Source: an uncultured Bacilli bacterium | Lineage (GTDB): Bacteria > Bacillota_I > Bacilli_A > RF39 > UBA660 | Length of the DNA stretch: 64,000 nucleotides | NCBI GenBank assembly: GCA_947588685.1 | Contig: CANPYM010000001.1 | Location: 64,479-128,478 of the forward strand | Direction of reading: 5' to 3' | Shown: piece by piece, positions 49,008 to 59,159 of the stretch | How positions within the stretch are numbered: position 1 is the stretch's first letter | How the letters are laid out: each line of letters opens with the position of its first letter | Translations under genes and position numbers: made by a program | The notes under the pieces: generated by a model | The model's input: the letters and a program-made list of their open reading frames with translations, nothing else | Databases searched by the model: none | What the model was told of the DNA's origin: nothing

Positions 49008-49706
49008 CTATTCAACAACCTTTTTAGGAATCTTACCTTGCGCTACCAAACGATCAACATTTTCTTGATTGATAACTTCTTTTTCCACTAAAAGTTTTAA
49101 GATTTGACGATCTAACTCAGTTTTATCCGCATCAGCTTCATACTGATCTTTCAAATCATCGATTTTTTCAAAGGCTTCTAATGTATCATGACAGATATTA
49201 GATAAAATAGGTGTTCCCATCAACATCCGGTGTCCTAAATTAGATTCTTGAACAAAAGTAAATCCGAATGTTGGAATACTTAAAAAGTAGATAGCAATAA
49301 AAGCAATCACATAGTTTTCAATAATACCAAATATTCCACCTAGTATTTTAGAAGGAATACCTAAAATAATCGTAGCTTTTAAAGCTTTCTCAAATAAAGA
49401 CGTTGCTTTAACAATAATCCTAAATATAGCCATAAATAAACTAAACATAATAATGAACGCTAAAAACTCGTATAAAAGAATATTAATACTGCTAACGCCC
49501 GATACTTTCCCACCGAAATCAAAAAATGGTAGATAAGTATAAAAAATAGTTGACACGAAGTTTTTAGTTACATAGGCTAAAGCTACTACAACTAAAAAGC
49601 CCACTGTTGAAACAACTTGTTTCATAAAGCCACTTTTATAGCCAATTAAAAAGCCAAATAATAAGAATATAATTATAAGTATGTCTACAATAATCATTTT
49701 TCCCAC
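49008..49706 (-). CDS. cvpA: CvpA family membrane protein
   Basis: IIVDILIIIFLLFGFLIGYKSGFMKQ. Confidence 0.8.
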   Translation of the reverse strand: MGKMIIVDILIIIFLLFGFLIGYKSGFMKQVVSTVGFLVVVALAYVTKNFVSTIFYTYLPFFDFGGKVSGVSSINILLYEFLAFIIMFSLFMAIFRIIVKATSLFEKALKATIILGIPSKILGGIFGIIENYVIAFIAIYFLSIPTFGFTFVQESNLGHRMLMGTPILSNICHDTLEAFEKIDDLKDQYEADADKTELDRQILKLLVEKEVINQENVDRLVAQGKIPKKVVE

Positions 49707-49759
49707 CTCATTATAATAATTATAACATATATTGAAAGAAATATGTTAAAATATATTTA

Positions 49760-50716
49760 GTGGGTGATAACGTGACAATTACAGTAAAAGTTAGTGATAA
49801 TACAATGCAAGAAATGGAAGAGTTTTTTGAAGACTTTAAACGTCCTAAAACTCCGGCTTATGCTCGCTTTCAAGCCGATGATGCCGATTGCGTTGTAACG
49901 CTTTATGATTCCGGTAAAGCTGTCTTTCAAGGAATGAGTGCAGATATTTCCGCCCAGATGTGGATTGAAAGAGAAAGACATTTAAATCCAACTAAAAAAG
50001 TTGAGGTTAAAAATAGTGAACAAAAAGAGAAGAAAGAAAAACAAGATGTAAAAATTGACCCTAAAATTTATTATGCTAATACAATCGGCTCCGATGAAGT
50101 TGGTACAGGTGATTATTTTGGACCTATTGTTGTAACAAGTGCCTATGTAAATAAAGAAAATATTAAATGGTTAGAAGAATTAGGCGTTAAAGACTCTAAA
50201 AAATTAACCGACGATAAAATATTAGAAATAGTTCCGGAAATTATCAAAAAGATACCTTATAAAAGCATTATATTAACTAATAAAGAATATAATGAGCGCT
50301 ATAATGCTAATACCAATATGAATAAATTAAAAGCTATTCTTCACAACAACGTCTTAATTAAATTGACAAACGAAATTAAAGACTATGATTATGTCGTTGT
50401 CGATGAGTTTGCCAAAAAGTTTGTCTATTTTAACTATTTAAAAGAATCACCTAACGTTTTTAGGAATATTACTTTTATGACAAAAGGTGAAGATAAATGC
50501 TTATCTGTTGCTTGTGCTTCAATGATTAGTCGTTTTATCTTTATTAAAGAGTTTGATAAATTAGGAGAAAAAGTTGATACCTTTCTTCCTAAAGGAGCTA
50601 GTGATATAGTTACCAAAACAGGTAAAGAGCTTGTCGATAAGTATGGTGTTAATATCCTAAAAGAAATTGCTAAACTTAATTTTAAAAATACAGATAAAAT
50701 ATTAGAAAAGGAATAA
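49760..50716 (+). CDS. rnhC: Ribonuclease HIII
   Basis: NTIGSDEVGTGDYFGPIVV; VACASMISR. Confidence 0.93.
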   Translation: MGDNVTITVKVSDNTMQEMEEFFEDFKRPKTPAYARFQADDADCVVTLYDSGKAVFQGMSADISAQMWIERERHLNPTKKVEVKNSEQKEKKEKQDVKIDPKIYYANTIGSDEVGTGDYFGPIVVTSAYVNKENIKWLEELGVKDSKKLTDDKILEIVPEIIKKIPYKSIILTNKEYNERYNANTNMNKLKAILHNNVLIKLTNEIKDYDYVVVDEFAKKFVYFNYLKESPNVFRNITFMTKGEDKCLSVACASMISRFIFIKEFDKLGEKVDTFLPKGASDIVTKTGKELVDKYGVNILKEIAKLNFKNTDKILEKE

Positions 50717-50724
50717 TCAAATGA

Positions 50725-51471
50725 TTATTCCTTTTTTTGATAACTACTATTTTCTTCTTCCGCTACTCTTTTTAAAGCATCATTAATTTCATCAGTGCTA
50801 TAAAACCAAGTCGCATAATATTGGTGTGATGTTGTATCCATAGCTGTGCTAATAATCCAATCTTGAAAATCGGTTAGGCCATATAAAAATAATATGATTG
50901 TAGCGCAAAAAATACCATAAGTAAGCATTGCAATATAGTAAAATGAGTAACAAAAGCGTGGTAGTTTCATCTCTAATCTAATATTTATGTTTTTAATAAA
51001 TAAAATGCTACCCAAAAAGAGCATAATTAAACATACCGCCAAGCCAACTTTTAGTGTTGCTAATACATCCATTGTTACTAATTCATTACTATGATGACCA
51101 ATCATAATAAATAAAATTAAGGCTGGTAAAAAGATTAAGGCAACAACTATAAGTAATAGACCAAACCGTTTTTTCACTTGGCGCTGTTTTAAGCTCATCT
51201 CTAGTTCATTACTAATATTATCGTATTGTTCTTGCTTGATAACTTCATTTAATGTATCCATGGCTGTCGTTTTATCAAACTTTATCGTTTTATCTTCTTC
51301 AACGTCACTTAAAACAAGCGTTTTATTTTCTAAATCGGCTATTTTTTTATTGATTTTAACTTTAGGTGATAGATCCTCTAAATCCTTAGGATCTTCTTCA
51401 TCAGCAATACGCGATTTAAAATTCTTTAAAGCATCGGTTGTTTTTTCTAATTCTTCAAGTTCTTCTTTCAT
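50725..51471 (-). CDS. Membrane protein of unknown function
   Basis: Three TM-like segments after an acidic N-terminus. Confidence 0.6.
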   Translation of the reverse strand: MKEELEELEKTTDALKNFKSRIADEEDPKDLEDLSPKVKINKKIADLENKTLVLSDVEEDKTIKFDKTTAMDTLNEVIKQEQYDNISNELEMSLKQRQVKKRFGLLLIVVALIFLPALILFIMIGHHSNELVTMDVLATLKVGLAVCLIMLFLGSILFIKNINIRLEMKLPRFCYSFYYIAMLTYGIFCATIILFLYGLTDFQDWIISTAMDTTSHQYYATWFYSTDEINDALKRVAEEENSSYQKKE

Positions 51472-51494
51472 ACTTCCTCCGCACTATTATAATC

Positions 51495-51806
51495 TTAAAA
51501 GAATTGATGATATCTAATAAAACGTAGACCATAAACAATGATACAACTCAAAATAAAGACAATACTTAAAGCACAAAAAGTCATACTTAAGATATCTGTT
51601 TTAGTTTTTTTCTTAATTACTTTAGGTGGTTCTTGAGAATATATTGATTGATTAGATGAATTAAGCTTACTAATCGCATCAGCGATACTACTATCAAGTA
51701 ATACTGGTGTCGCGCTAGCTTCAATACTTATCCGCGGTTTAAAAGCTTTTAACAAATCTGTTGTCTTATCTAAATCATCAAGAAAGGCACTGTCCTTATC
51801 TTTCAT
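51495..51806 (-). CDS. Small membrane protein related to its neighbour
   Basis: N-terminal LDKTTDLLKAFKPRI resembles neighbour's LEKTTDALKNFKSRI. Confidence 0.6.
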   Translation of the reverse strand: MKDKDSAFLDDLDKTTDLLKAFKPRISIEASATPVLLDSSIADAISKLNSSNQSIYSQEPPKVIKKKTKTDILSMTFCALSIVFILSCIIVYGLRFIRYHQFF

Positions 51807-51856
51807 CCTACCACCCTATTATGAATTATACCACAAAATAAAAAAAGATAAATATT

Positions 51857-53194
51857 TTATTTATCTTCTTCTTTTGGAATATTTAATTTTTCCCTTAGTT
51901 TTTGTTCATACTCTTCTTCTAAAAGATATATTTCCTTACTACTCATAAATAGGATAACAGCATTTTCATATTCTAACAATTTATCAGCCATACCCTGTTC
52001 AATGTAATCACCATTATCAAGGCCATTAATAATGGTATAAGCATCAACTCCTGGATAATCTTCTGGGCTTTCCCGGTCATAATTAATATCCATAACATAA
52101 GCTTTATCAGCTAAGTTTAAAGAACGAACAAACTCATCTTTAAAATCTTGAACCCGTGAAAAAGTATGAGGTTTAAATACTGCAATAACTTGTTTGTCAG
52201 GATATTTTTGGCGGGCTGATTTAATGGTTACCGCCACCTCTGTTGGGTGGTGAGCATAATCATCAATAAGAACATTATCTCCGATAAATGTCTCTTTAAA
52301 ACGTCTTTCAGCACCTTCAAAAGTTTTTAATAATTTTGAAACATCTTTAGCTTCATAGCGTTCGTAGTAACAAACACCAATTGCTGCCAAAGCATTTAGG
52401 AGCATATGTTTACCAAATAATGGTAAATCAAAATGACCATAATATTCATCTTCAATAAAGACGTCAAAACTTGTGCCATCATTGCGATACTCAATGTTTC
52501 TAGCTTGAATATCATTATCTTCAGCAATACCATAGTAATAAACAGGTTTAGAAAGTTCTAATGAATGGGTATAAGGATTATCTCCACAAATAATATCCAT
52601 TTTTGATGCTTTATTAGCAAACTCTTGGTAAGCGCTAATAACATCATCAATATCTTTAAAGTAATCCATATGATCTAATTCAATATTAGTTATAATAACA
52701 TATTCAGGTTCATATTCTAAGAAATGTCTTCGATATTCACATGACTCTAAAATAAACTTTTTATTTTCTAGATTAGCGTGACCCCGGCCATCACCAATCA
52801 AATAGTTACAACCATCAATATTATTGATGATATGGCTTAACATCGCCGTTGTTGTCGTCTTACCATGACAACCAGCAATAGAAACAGTCTCCCATTTTTT
52901 AGTTAATTTACCTAGCATTTCGTGATACTCATAGATTCGAAGATCTAACTCATGCGCTTTAACTAATTCGTGATGATCACTTCTTATAGCTGATGAAAAG
53001 ACAACAATTGTATCTTTATCTAAAGCGTCATTTGCTTCTGTATAAATCTTAATATTGCGTTCAAGTAACTTATCTTCAGTAAAACGATGTTCACTCGCAT
53101 CATCATAACCAATTACTTCATAGCCTAAATCATCTAAGATCATAGCTAGAGCACTCATACCAGCACCTTTTATACCTATCAAGTAATATTTCAT
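51857..53194 (-). CDS. murC: UDP-N-acetylmuramate-L-alanine ligase
   Basis: IGIKGAGMSALA; AGCHGKTTTTAML; DDYAHHPTEV. Confidence 0.96.
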   Translation of the reverse strand: MKYYLIGIKGAGMSALAMILDDLGYEVIGYDDASEHRFTEDKLLERNIKIYTEANDALDKDTIVVFSSAIRSDHHELVKAHELDLRIYEYHEMLGKLTKKWETVSIAGCHGKTTTTAMLSHIINNIDGCNYLIGDGRGHANLENKKFILESCEYRRHFLEYEPEYVIITNIELDHMDYFKDIDDVISAYQEFANKASKMDIICGDNPYTHSLELSKPVYYYGIAEDNDIQARNIEYRNDGTSFDVFIEDEYYGHFDLPLFGKHMLLNALAAIGVCYYERYEAKDVSKLLKTFEGAERRFKETFIGDNVLIDDYAHHPTEVAVTIKSARQKYPDKQVIAVFKPHTFSRVQDFKDEFVRSLNLADKAYVMDINYDRESPEDYPGVDAYTIINGLDNGDYIEQGMADKLLEYENAVILFMSSKEIYLLEEEYEQKLREKLNIPKEEDK

Positions 53195-53267
53195 AATATC
53201 CTCTCCTAAAGTCCTTTTTATACTACCAATATAATTATATCAAAAGTTAAAAAAAAAATATACATAA

Positions 53268-54161
53268 TTATATTTTCTTTTTTATTTTTGGTGTCTTAAC
53301 GGGAACGACAATTTCACTAGCGACACTGACACCCTTTAGTAATGGTAAATGTCTAACAACTAATTCATCAGTATAACCATCGCTATCTTGAATAAAAGTA
53401 ATATCTAAAAAGCCCGTACTAATAACATCTTCATGGAAACGACTATTAAGTAAGGCAGGAACACCAATAATATTATCGTGAATGTCAAATAGATGACTAT
53501 GTCCTTTTAAAATAATTCTAGCATCGCGAATAATTTCTGGCTGTTTGACAAAAACAAGATCGTGCTGTAACCAAAGAAGATCTTTACCTAATTGAACTTT
53601 CCCAATACCATAGCCTAAGTTGATGAAATCAGGTCGAACCGCTAATCGTTTTTGAATGTCAAAATGTTGACTTTCCATAATTGATAAATCATGATTTCCA
53701 TATAACATTAGAAAAACCATATTAGAGTTGTATGGCCAATTTTTAAGAAGTCTTGTTACCTGTTCTTCTAAGGTTGAACATGTAAGTGGTCTTCGGTAAA
53801 CTAACCCTTCAAAAATATCACCTAAAACGAAAACGATATGAATGTCATTTCTAATCGCATAGTTAATAACATCATCAATAACATTCATTCCATCATTTAA
53901 AACACCAACATGGATATCAGCAATAGCTAAAGCCCTTAAAGATTGACTAGTTGGCATAATCGTCAAAGGTTTTTCCTCAAGGTTTTTCGTAAAGTAATAA
54001 TGAATAGCTCCTAAATCATTAACAAAGCGACGAATAACATAGCCTTCATTTTCAAGCATTCTTAAAACAACGCCAACTTTTTTTTCACTTTGATTGGTTA
54101 ACGCTGACAGTTTTTGTAATGTTGTTCCATGGTTTATTTCATTCAAAATTACTTCTTTCAT
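53268..54161 (-). CDS. Winged-HTH fused to calcineurin-like phosphoesterase
   Basis: HTH TTLQKLSALTNQSEKKVGVVLRMLENEGYV; IADIHVG, VLGDIFEG, YGNHD, KGHSH. Confidence 0.75.
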   Translation of the reverse strand: MKEVILNEINHGTTLQKLSALTNQSEKKVGVVLRMLENEGYVIRRFVNDLGAIHYYFTKNLEEKPLTIMPTSQSLRALAIADIHVGVLNDGMNVIDDVINYAIRNDIHIVFVLGDIFEGLVYRRPLTCSTLEEQVTRLLKNWPYNSNMVFLMLYGNHDLSIMESQHFDIQKRLAVRPDFINLGYGIGKVQLGKDLLWLQHDLVFVKQPEIIRDARIILKGHSHLFDIHDNIIGVPALLNSRFHEDVISTGFLDITFIQDSDGYTDELVVRHLPLLKGVSVASEIVVPVKTPKIKKKI

Positions 54162-54176
54162 ATCTACTCCTAAAGA

Positions 54177-54205
54177 AAAAGGACTACGTATGGCAATAGT
54201 CCTCC
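54177..54205 (-). terminator. Terminator downstream of the WXG100-like cluster
   Basis: Minus strand GGACTA-TTGCCATACG-TAGTCC-TTTTTC. Confidence 0.8.
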
Positions 54206-54246
54206 CCCTTAATTAAATTGTCTCATCGCTCCGTGTGCTATATATG

Positions 54247-54615
54247 TTACTCATTATTGTCCTCTTTGTCAAGAGTTAATGGGACAAAAATTCTTGAATC
54301 ACTATAGTCTGGTACGGTTAGATTTAAATTAGCTAAAATATCATTTTGAATTTTTTCATCTAAATATTTATAACCATCAGTTACATCCGTAATAAATAAT
54401 ATAGCTCGTTCTAATTCTTCATATATTTGATTAAAATTATCTTTTAATTTTTCATACTGGTTAAGAACATAAATTGATCCTTCACCAGCCCATACTTCAT
54501 CGCTTGATAGTTTTATCATTTCGCTTGATACATTATCTAAAATATCTTTTAATTCTTCCGTTAACGAATACATTTTAATAACATTTTCTTCAATGGCTGG
54601 ATAGGATAGTTTCAT
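54247..54615 (-). CDS. WXG100-like small helical protein
   Basis: 122 aa helical with central WAG (SDEVWAGEGS). Confidence 0.55.
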   Translation of the reverse strand: MKLSYPAIEENVIKMYSLTEELKDILDNVSSEMIKLSSDEVWAGEGSIYVLNQYEKLKDNFNQIYEELERAILFITDVTDGYKYLDEKIQNDILANLNLTVPDYSDSRIFVPLTLDKEDNNE

Positions 54616-54926
54616 TCTGTATGACCCCCATTATAATGCTCAAGCGTACTACTTTCTAAAAGAGCATAAATGTTGGCGGCATCTTTAATATAAAGACCAT
54701 AAGCATTAATAATTTTAGCTAGTTCTGGTAAATGTGATATATAATTTTCTTTTAAAAGAGTAATATATCTTGTCGCATCGGCACCCTGCCAATCGTTGAT
54801 AATTTCATCAATTTGATTTTCTAGTTCTTTTGCTCTATTAGCAAACTCTGATGCGTTGTTCATGATGTTATCACCAATAATTTTCATTCTTGAACTATCA
54901 GCTTTAACTTTCACGTGTCTCACCAA
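54612..54926 (-). CDS. WXG100-like small helical protein
   Basis: 104 aa helical hairpin with central WQG (INDWQGADATRY). Confidence 0.7.
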   Translation of the reverse strand: MVRHVKVKADSSRMKIIGDNIMNNASEFANRAKELENQIDEIINDWQGADATRYITLLKENYISHLPELAKIINAYGLYIKDAANIYALLESSTLEHYNGGHTE

Positions 54927-56409
54927 CCTTAAAATTATCCTTATTAGAATAGTAATCTTCCATTAAAACAATTCCATCATAGCGATGATTATGAACAAAA
55001 TCTTCCATATTTTCCTTCGTTACAACTAATCCCTCTTTTAAATTACGTTCTTCAGCTACGGTTATAGTTTCTTTATCCTTATCGATATTGGTAATAATTG
55101 CCATATGGTTTTTACCAGCATAAAGAAGATCACCGGCTTTAACAAAGGCACTTAATAAGTTTTTCTTTGTAAACTTTAAAACATCGCCTAATGGCTTTAG
55201 TGATGAGACATTATCTAAAGAAGCATTATAGCCACCATTATTTAATGACCATTCAACAAAACCGGTTGCATCCAAGCCATAAGGGTGAAAAGAACCATTT
55301 GGTTGATCTTTACTTCCTTTAGCCTCAATTTTTTGCGCACTACCCCAATCACTATTGACGCCTAATTCTTTACTCTTACCGCCAAAGAAATAAGGAACAT
55401 TACCTAATTCAGCTAAATAGGTAGCTGCCGCTACAACGGCTTCACGGTGTCCTACCCCACCACTTTTATCAATCGTCATTCGTAATTTTTTATTTTTATT
55501 TTCTTTAGTTGAAGAATCTAAACTAATATTTTTTTCTCTTTGTAAATTATGATTAGCAACATTCATAAGCCGTGTATAAGAAGCATTATATTCATCTAAA
55601 TCCGGTAGTTTATTTAAAATAGTTAAGATGGCGCTACTATGAATAACACTAGGTTTAATATGTAACGCTAAAGCCCGCTCTAAAGAAGTACTATCATTGA
55701 TATATAATTCTAAACTACTATCCATTCTTTTAAAACATGATAAAACCTCATCATATGCTCGGTCCGTTTGATAAGCATAACCTTCAAAGAGCTCTGTTAA
55801 ATCACTATTAATATAAACATCTCTTGCTTCTCTTTTAAACTTATCTTCCATATATTTAACAAAATTACGAGCCGATTCTAGTGACAAGGTATCGACTTCT
55901 AATGTTGTATAGTAATTGATTGTATATGGAATTCTTTTATTACCTTCTGGTACCCGATAAGTTGTAAAAGCACTTTTCATATTTTCAATAATGATGTGGC
56001 TTGATGATATATCTTGTTTTAACTGATTTACTTGCGTTGTTTCTTCTTTAATTTTTCCTTGAATTGTGACATCTAATTCTATCGCGCCATTAGCTTCTAA
56101 GTTAGCAGCTAACGCCATATCTTCAGCTAAAGTTTTTTCTAAAGTCTCAAGTCGTAAATCTTTCTCTAAAACGTCTTGCTCCCGTTCAAGAATCTTAATT
56201 TGATAAATAAGAATCCTTTTTAAGAAATCGATTAGCTCATCAATATTACTTATCTCTTGTAAAATAATATTTCGTAAAATAGAACTACATGTGTAGCAAT
56301 TTAAAACGATATCCTTTAAATCTGATAAGTCATAGTCATCTAACGCAATATAACAATTATTAGCTTTAATTCGTAAGTTTTCAACAATTTGACGATTCTT
56401 GATATACAT
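54904..56409 (-). CDS. Large helical protein with C-terminal NlpC/P60-like (inactive?) domain
   Basis: Likely start MYIKNRQIVENLRIKANN at 56409; C-terminal YGLDATGFVEWSLNNGG...LLYAGKNHMAIITNID. Confidence 0.65.
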   Translation of the reverse strand: MYIKNRQIVENLRIKANNCYIALDDYDLSDLKDIVLNCYTCSSILRNIILQEISNIDELIDFLKRILIYQIKILEREQDVLEKDLRLETLEKTLAEDMALAANLEANGAIELDVTIQGKIKEETTQVNQLKQDISSSHIIIENMKSAFTTYRVPEGNKRIPYTINYYTTLEVDTLSLESARNFVKYMEDKFKREARDVYINSDLTELFEGYAYQTDRAYDEVLSCFKRMDSSLELYINDSTSLERALALHIKPSVIHSSAILTILNKLPDLDEYNASYTRLMNVANHNLQREKNISLDSSTKENKNKKLRMTIDKSGGVGHREAVVAAATYLAELGNVPYFFGGKSKELGVNSDWGSAQKIEAKGSKDQPNGSFHPYGLDATGFVEWSLNNGGYNASLDNVSSLKPLGDVLKFTKKNLLSAFVKAGDLLYAGKNHMAIITNIDKDKETITVAEERNLKEGLVVTKENMEDFVHNHRYDGIVLMEDYYSNKDNFKVGETRES

Positions 56410-56464
56410 AAGAGCCACTCCTCTATTATCAATTATAAATAAAAAAAGAGAAAATAGCAATCTA

Positions 56465-57280
56465 TTAACTCTTAAAACGATTAAGTCGAAGACGTGGAAT
56501 AAAGTTTTCGGCAAAACGATAATCATCACGATTTTTAATATATAAATAACCAATAATGGAAAAAACACTAGCGCCAATAAAGTTGACTAACAAGTCTTTC
56601 ATCGTATCTCTTAAGCCAATATCTAAATATCCGCCATCAATTTTAACATCTTTGGTCTTTGTTACAACTACCGTATATTCAATATCCTTAACTTCAATTG
56701 GAACATTTTCGCCAGTTTCATTTAATTTAACCGAATTAAAACTTTGAATAATACGATCTTTTTGCATATCTTTAGCTAAAAGCATATCAGCGCCATATTC
56801 AAAGAACTCCCATAAAACACCGATTGTCATCGAAAAGCAAAATGAGACTAACACCACAAAAGATGGTGTTAAATTAATATGAAAGCGTTCCGTTTGATTT
56901 AAAATATCAATCAAAGAAAAACCAATCGCGCCACATAAAAAACCATTAATGGTATGAAGCATCGTATCCCATTCTGCAAATAAGCCATAAAAGTTTTGAA
57001 CTTCCCCTAGTATTTCTGCACTAAAAATAAATAGATAGACAATCGTCTCTAAAAGATTAGGTAGTTCAATCTTTAACTTTTGATTGACAAAAGCCGGTAT
57101 TAAGAAAAGAATCAATGTTAATATACATAAAAATGCATTACCATAATTACCTTTAATAAATTGCATAACCATTGAAATAATGACAAGCAATCTAAGTAAG
57201 ACATAGACTGTCAATTTTGTTTTACTGGTTTCTTTAATAGCCTTTTTTATTTTTCGTTTAACTTGTTTTTTCTGTTTCAT
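56465..57280 (-). CDS. Integral membrane protein (DUF2238-like)
   Basis: Multi-TM, WDTMLHTINGFLCGAIGFSL...WEFFEYGADM. Confidence 0.65.
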   Translation of the reverse strand: MKQKKQVKRKIKKAIKETSKTKLTVYVLLRLLVIISMVMQFIKGNYGNAFLCILTLILFLIPAFVNQKLKIELPNLLETIVYLFIFSAEILGEVQNFYGLFAEWDTMLHTINGFLCGAIGFSLIDILNQTERFHINLTPSFVVLVSFCFSMTIGVLWEFFEYGADMLLAKDMQKDRIIQSFNSVKLNETGENVPIEVKDIEYTVVVTKTKDVKIDGGYLDIGLRDTMKDLLVNFIGASVFSIIGYLYIKNRDDYRFAENFIPRLRLNRFKS

Positions 57281-57295
57281 AACTCACCAACTTAA

Positions 57296-57787
57296 TTATT
57301 CCTTATTACTAAGACTAACGCCTAAAATAGCTGCTCCTGCAGCAATAGCAACACCAACAATAGCACCCTTATATTTAGCAATAGATTTTAAGAAAGTTTT
57401 ATGTTCATTATCATGTAAAGCCATTTTATCAACAATTTCAATCATTTGTTTATTTATCCTATCTTTATTTTTGGCTGTTAATGACTTATCATTTAACTGC
57501 TTTTCTAAAGATTTTAAAACTTCTTGATAAGAAGCAATCACTTCCTTTGTTGTTCCGGTTGCCTCACTAATAGCTTTATCGCATGTCAAACTTAAACTTT
57601 TAACCATCGAAATAGCCATATCAGCATAATCAGGAAACTTACTAATAATAGCAAGAGCTACTTCCTTACTCATCTTGGGAATTAAAGAGACAAACTCAAC
57701 AATTTTATCTTTTGATAAAGAACGAAAATCAGTAATATTAAGTATTTCCTTAACTTTATCCTCAGTTAACAATTCATTTTTCTTCAT
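57296..57787 (-). CDS. Hypothetical protein with C-terminal TM
   Basis: 163-aa helical ORF ending in a hydrophobic helix. Confidence 0.55.
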   Translation of the reverse strand: MKKNELLTEDKVKEILNITDFRSLSKDKIVEFVSLIPKMSKEVALAIISKFPDYADMAISMVKSLSLTCDKAISEATGTTKEVIASYQEVLKSLEKQLNDKSLTAKNKDRINKQMIEIVDKMALHDNEHKTFLKSIAKYKGAIVGVAIAAGAAILGVSLSNKE

Positions 57788-57922
57788 ACTTACTCCTAAC
57801 TATTAAGTATTATACCATAAATAACTTTTAAAGTTAAAAGAGTTAGTGAAATAAGCACAAATGGACATTTTTATTAAGATATAGTAAAATAATCGATATA
57901 AGTAATAGTTAAGAAAGGTGAT

Positions 57923-58459
57923 TTGATGATGGTTGTTGAAGTAGGATTAAAATTAGATAAAGCACTTATATATTATCATGATATGTTAATAAAACATGGA
58001 CTTAAGCCTTATTTTGCGTGTGTTACACACGACATTTATTATACGGATAAAGACTTAAATGGTAAATCTGAAAAAGAGATGAAAGATAGCTGTATAAGAT
58101 TAAGATTTTGTGATGGCATAAATAAAGATAGTATGGATAATGAAGGACTTAAAAAGGAAGAAGACGAGCTTATCAAGAAAGGTTATAAAAAAGTTTTTGA
58201 TACCATTAAGTTTGATTTTCAATATGATCATGAGACAATGAAAAGCAAAGTACAACTTCAGGATATTAAAGATGTTGGTCTATTAGTTTATTATGATAAT
58301 CCTGATTATTATGACCTACCTTTAGATGAACAAAGAAAAAAATTAATTGATGAATTAAATAGTTATGGTTTTAATTTTACTTATGATACCCCAGGAGTAG
58401 ATAAATTAAGAACACTTTATTATCAAGAAGAAATGTATAGTGAAAATCAAAATGCATAA
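57923..58459 (+). CDS. Hypothetical protein, possibly CYTH-like
   Basis: EVGLKLDKAL...THDIYYTDKDLNG...CIRLRF. Confidence 0.45.
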   Translation: MMMVVEVGLKLDKALIYYHDMLIKHGLKPYFACVTHDIYYTDKDLNGKSEKEMKDSCIRLRFCDGINKDSMDNEGLKKEEDELIKKGYKKVFDTIKFDFQYDHETMKSKVQLQDIKDVGLLVYYDNPDYYDLPLDEQRKKLIDELNSYGFNFTYDTPGVDKLRTLYYQEEMYSENQNA

Positions 58460-58485
58460 AAAAAGGTTGATTATTCAACCTTTTT

Positions 58486-58974
58486 TTAAATTTCAATTAA
58501 TTCGTATTCTCTAGAACCAATACCTAACTCACTAGCCGCTTCAATCGTATGAACACCATGTCTAGAATTAATTCTTTCAAGTAGATGATCACGGCCTGGG
58601 TCATCTGAATTAGTTACTAAATCAATACAAGCTTGATCAATCGCTACAGGATCTAAACTAGCTAAAATGCCGATATCTTGCATACAAGGATCTTCAGCAA
58701 CATTACAGCAATCGCAATCAACACTCATATTAGCCATAACATTAATATAAGCAATATTATCTTTAAAGTGATTAACAACACTAGATGCAGCATCAGCCAT
58801 TGCTTCTAAGAAAGAATCTTGATCTTGACTAAACATATCTTCATAAGATCCTTCATGGCCACAGCAGTGGATAACTCTTTTACCATGACCAGATGCAACA
58901 CCGATAGAAAGTTGCTTTAAAGCTCCTCCGTATCCTCCCAGGTGAATACTTTTTATGCAAATTGGTTCTATCAT
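58486..58974 (-). pseudogene. Truncated duplicate of the DUF362 protein at 60724-61596
   Basis: Nearly identical C-terminal ~155 aa from GGYGGALKQLSIGVAS to YELIEI; N-terminal half missing. Confidence 0.75.
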
Positions 58975-59159
58975 ATAATCCCTTTATTGTTGTACCATAC
59001 TTTCGTGTGATTTTATGTAGTTAATAACTTTTACAAAGTCATCATTATATTTAAATTCAATTTTAATATTTCCACTCTCTTTCATGTAAATATTTTTTAC
59101 TAAACTAATTAATATCTTACAATTTAAATTTTATATATTTTTATTTTTTGAATTAATTG

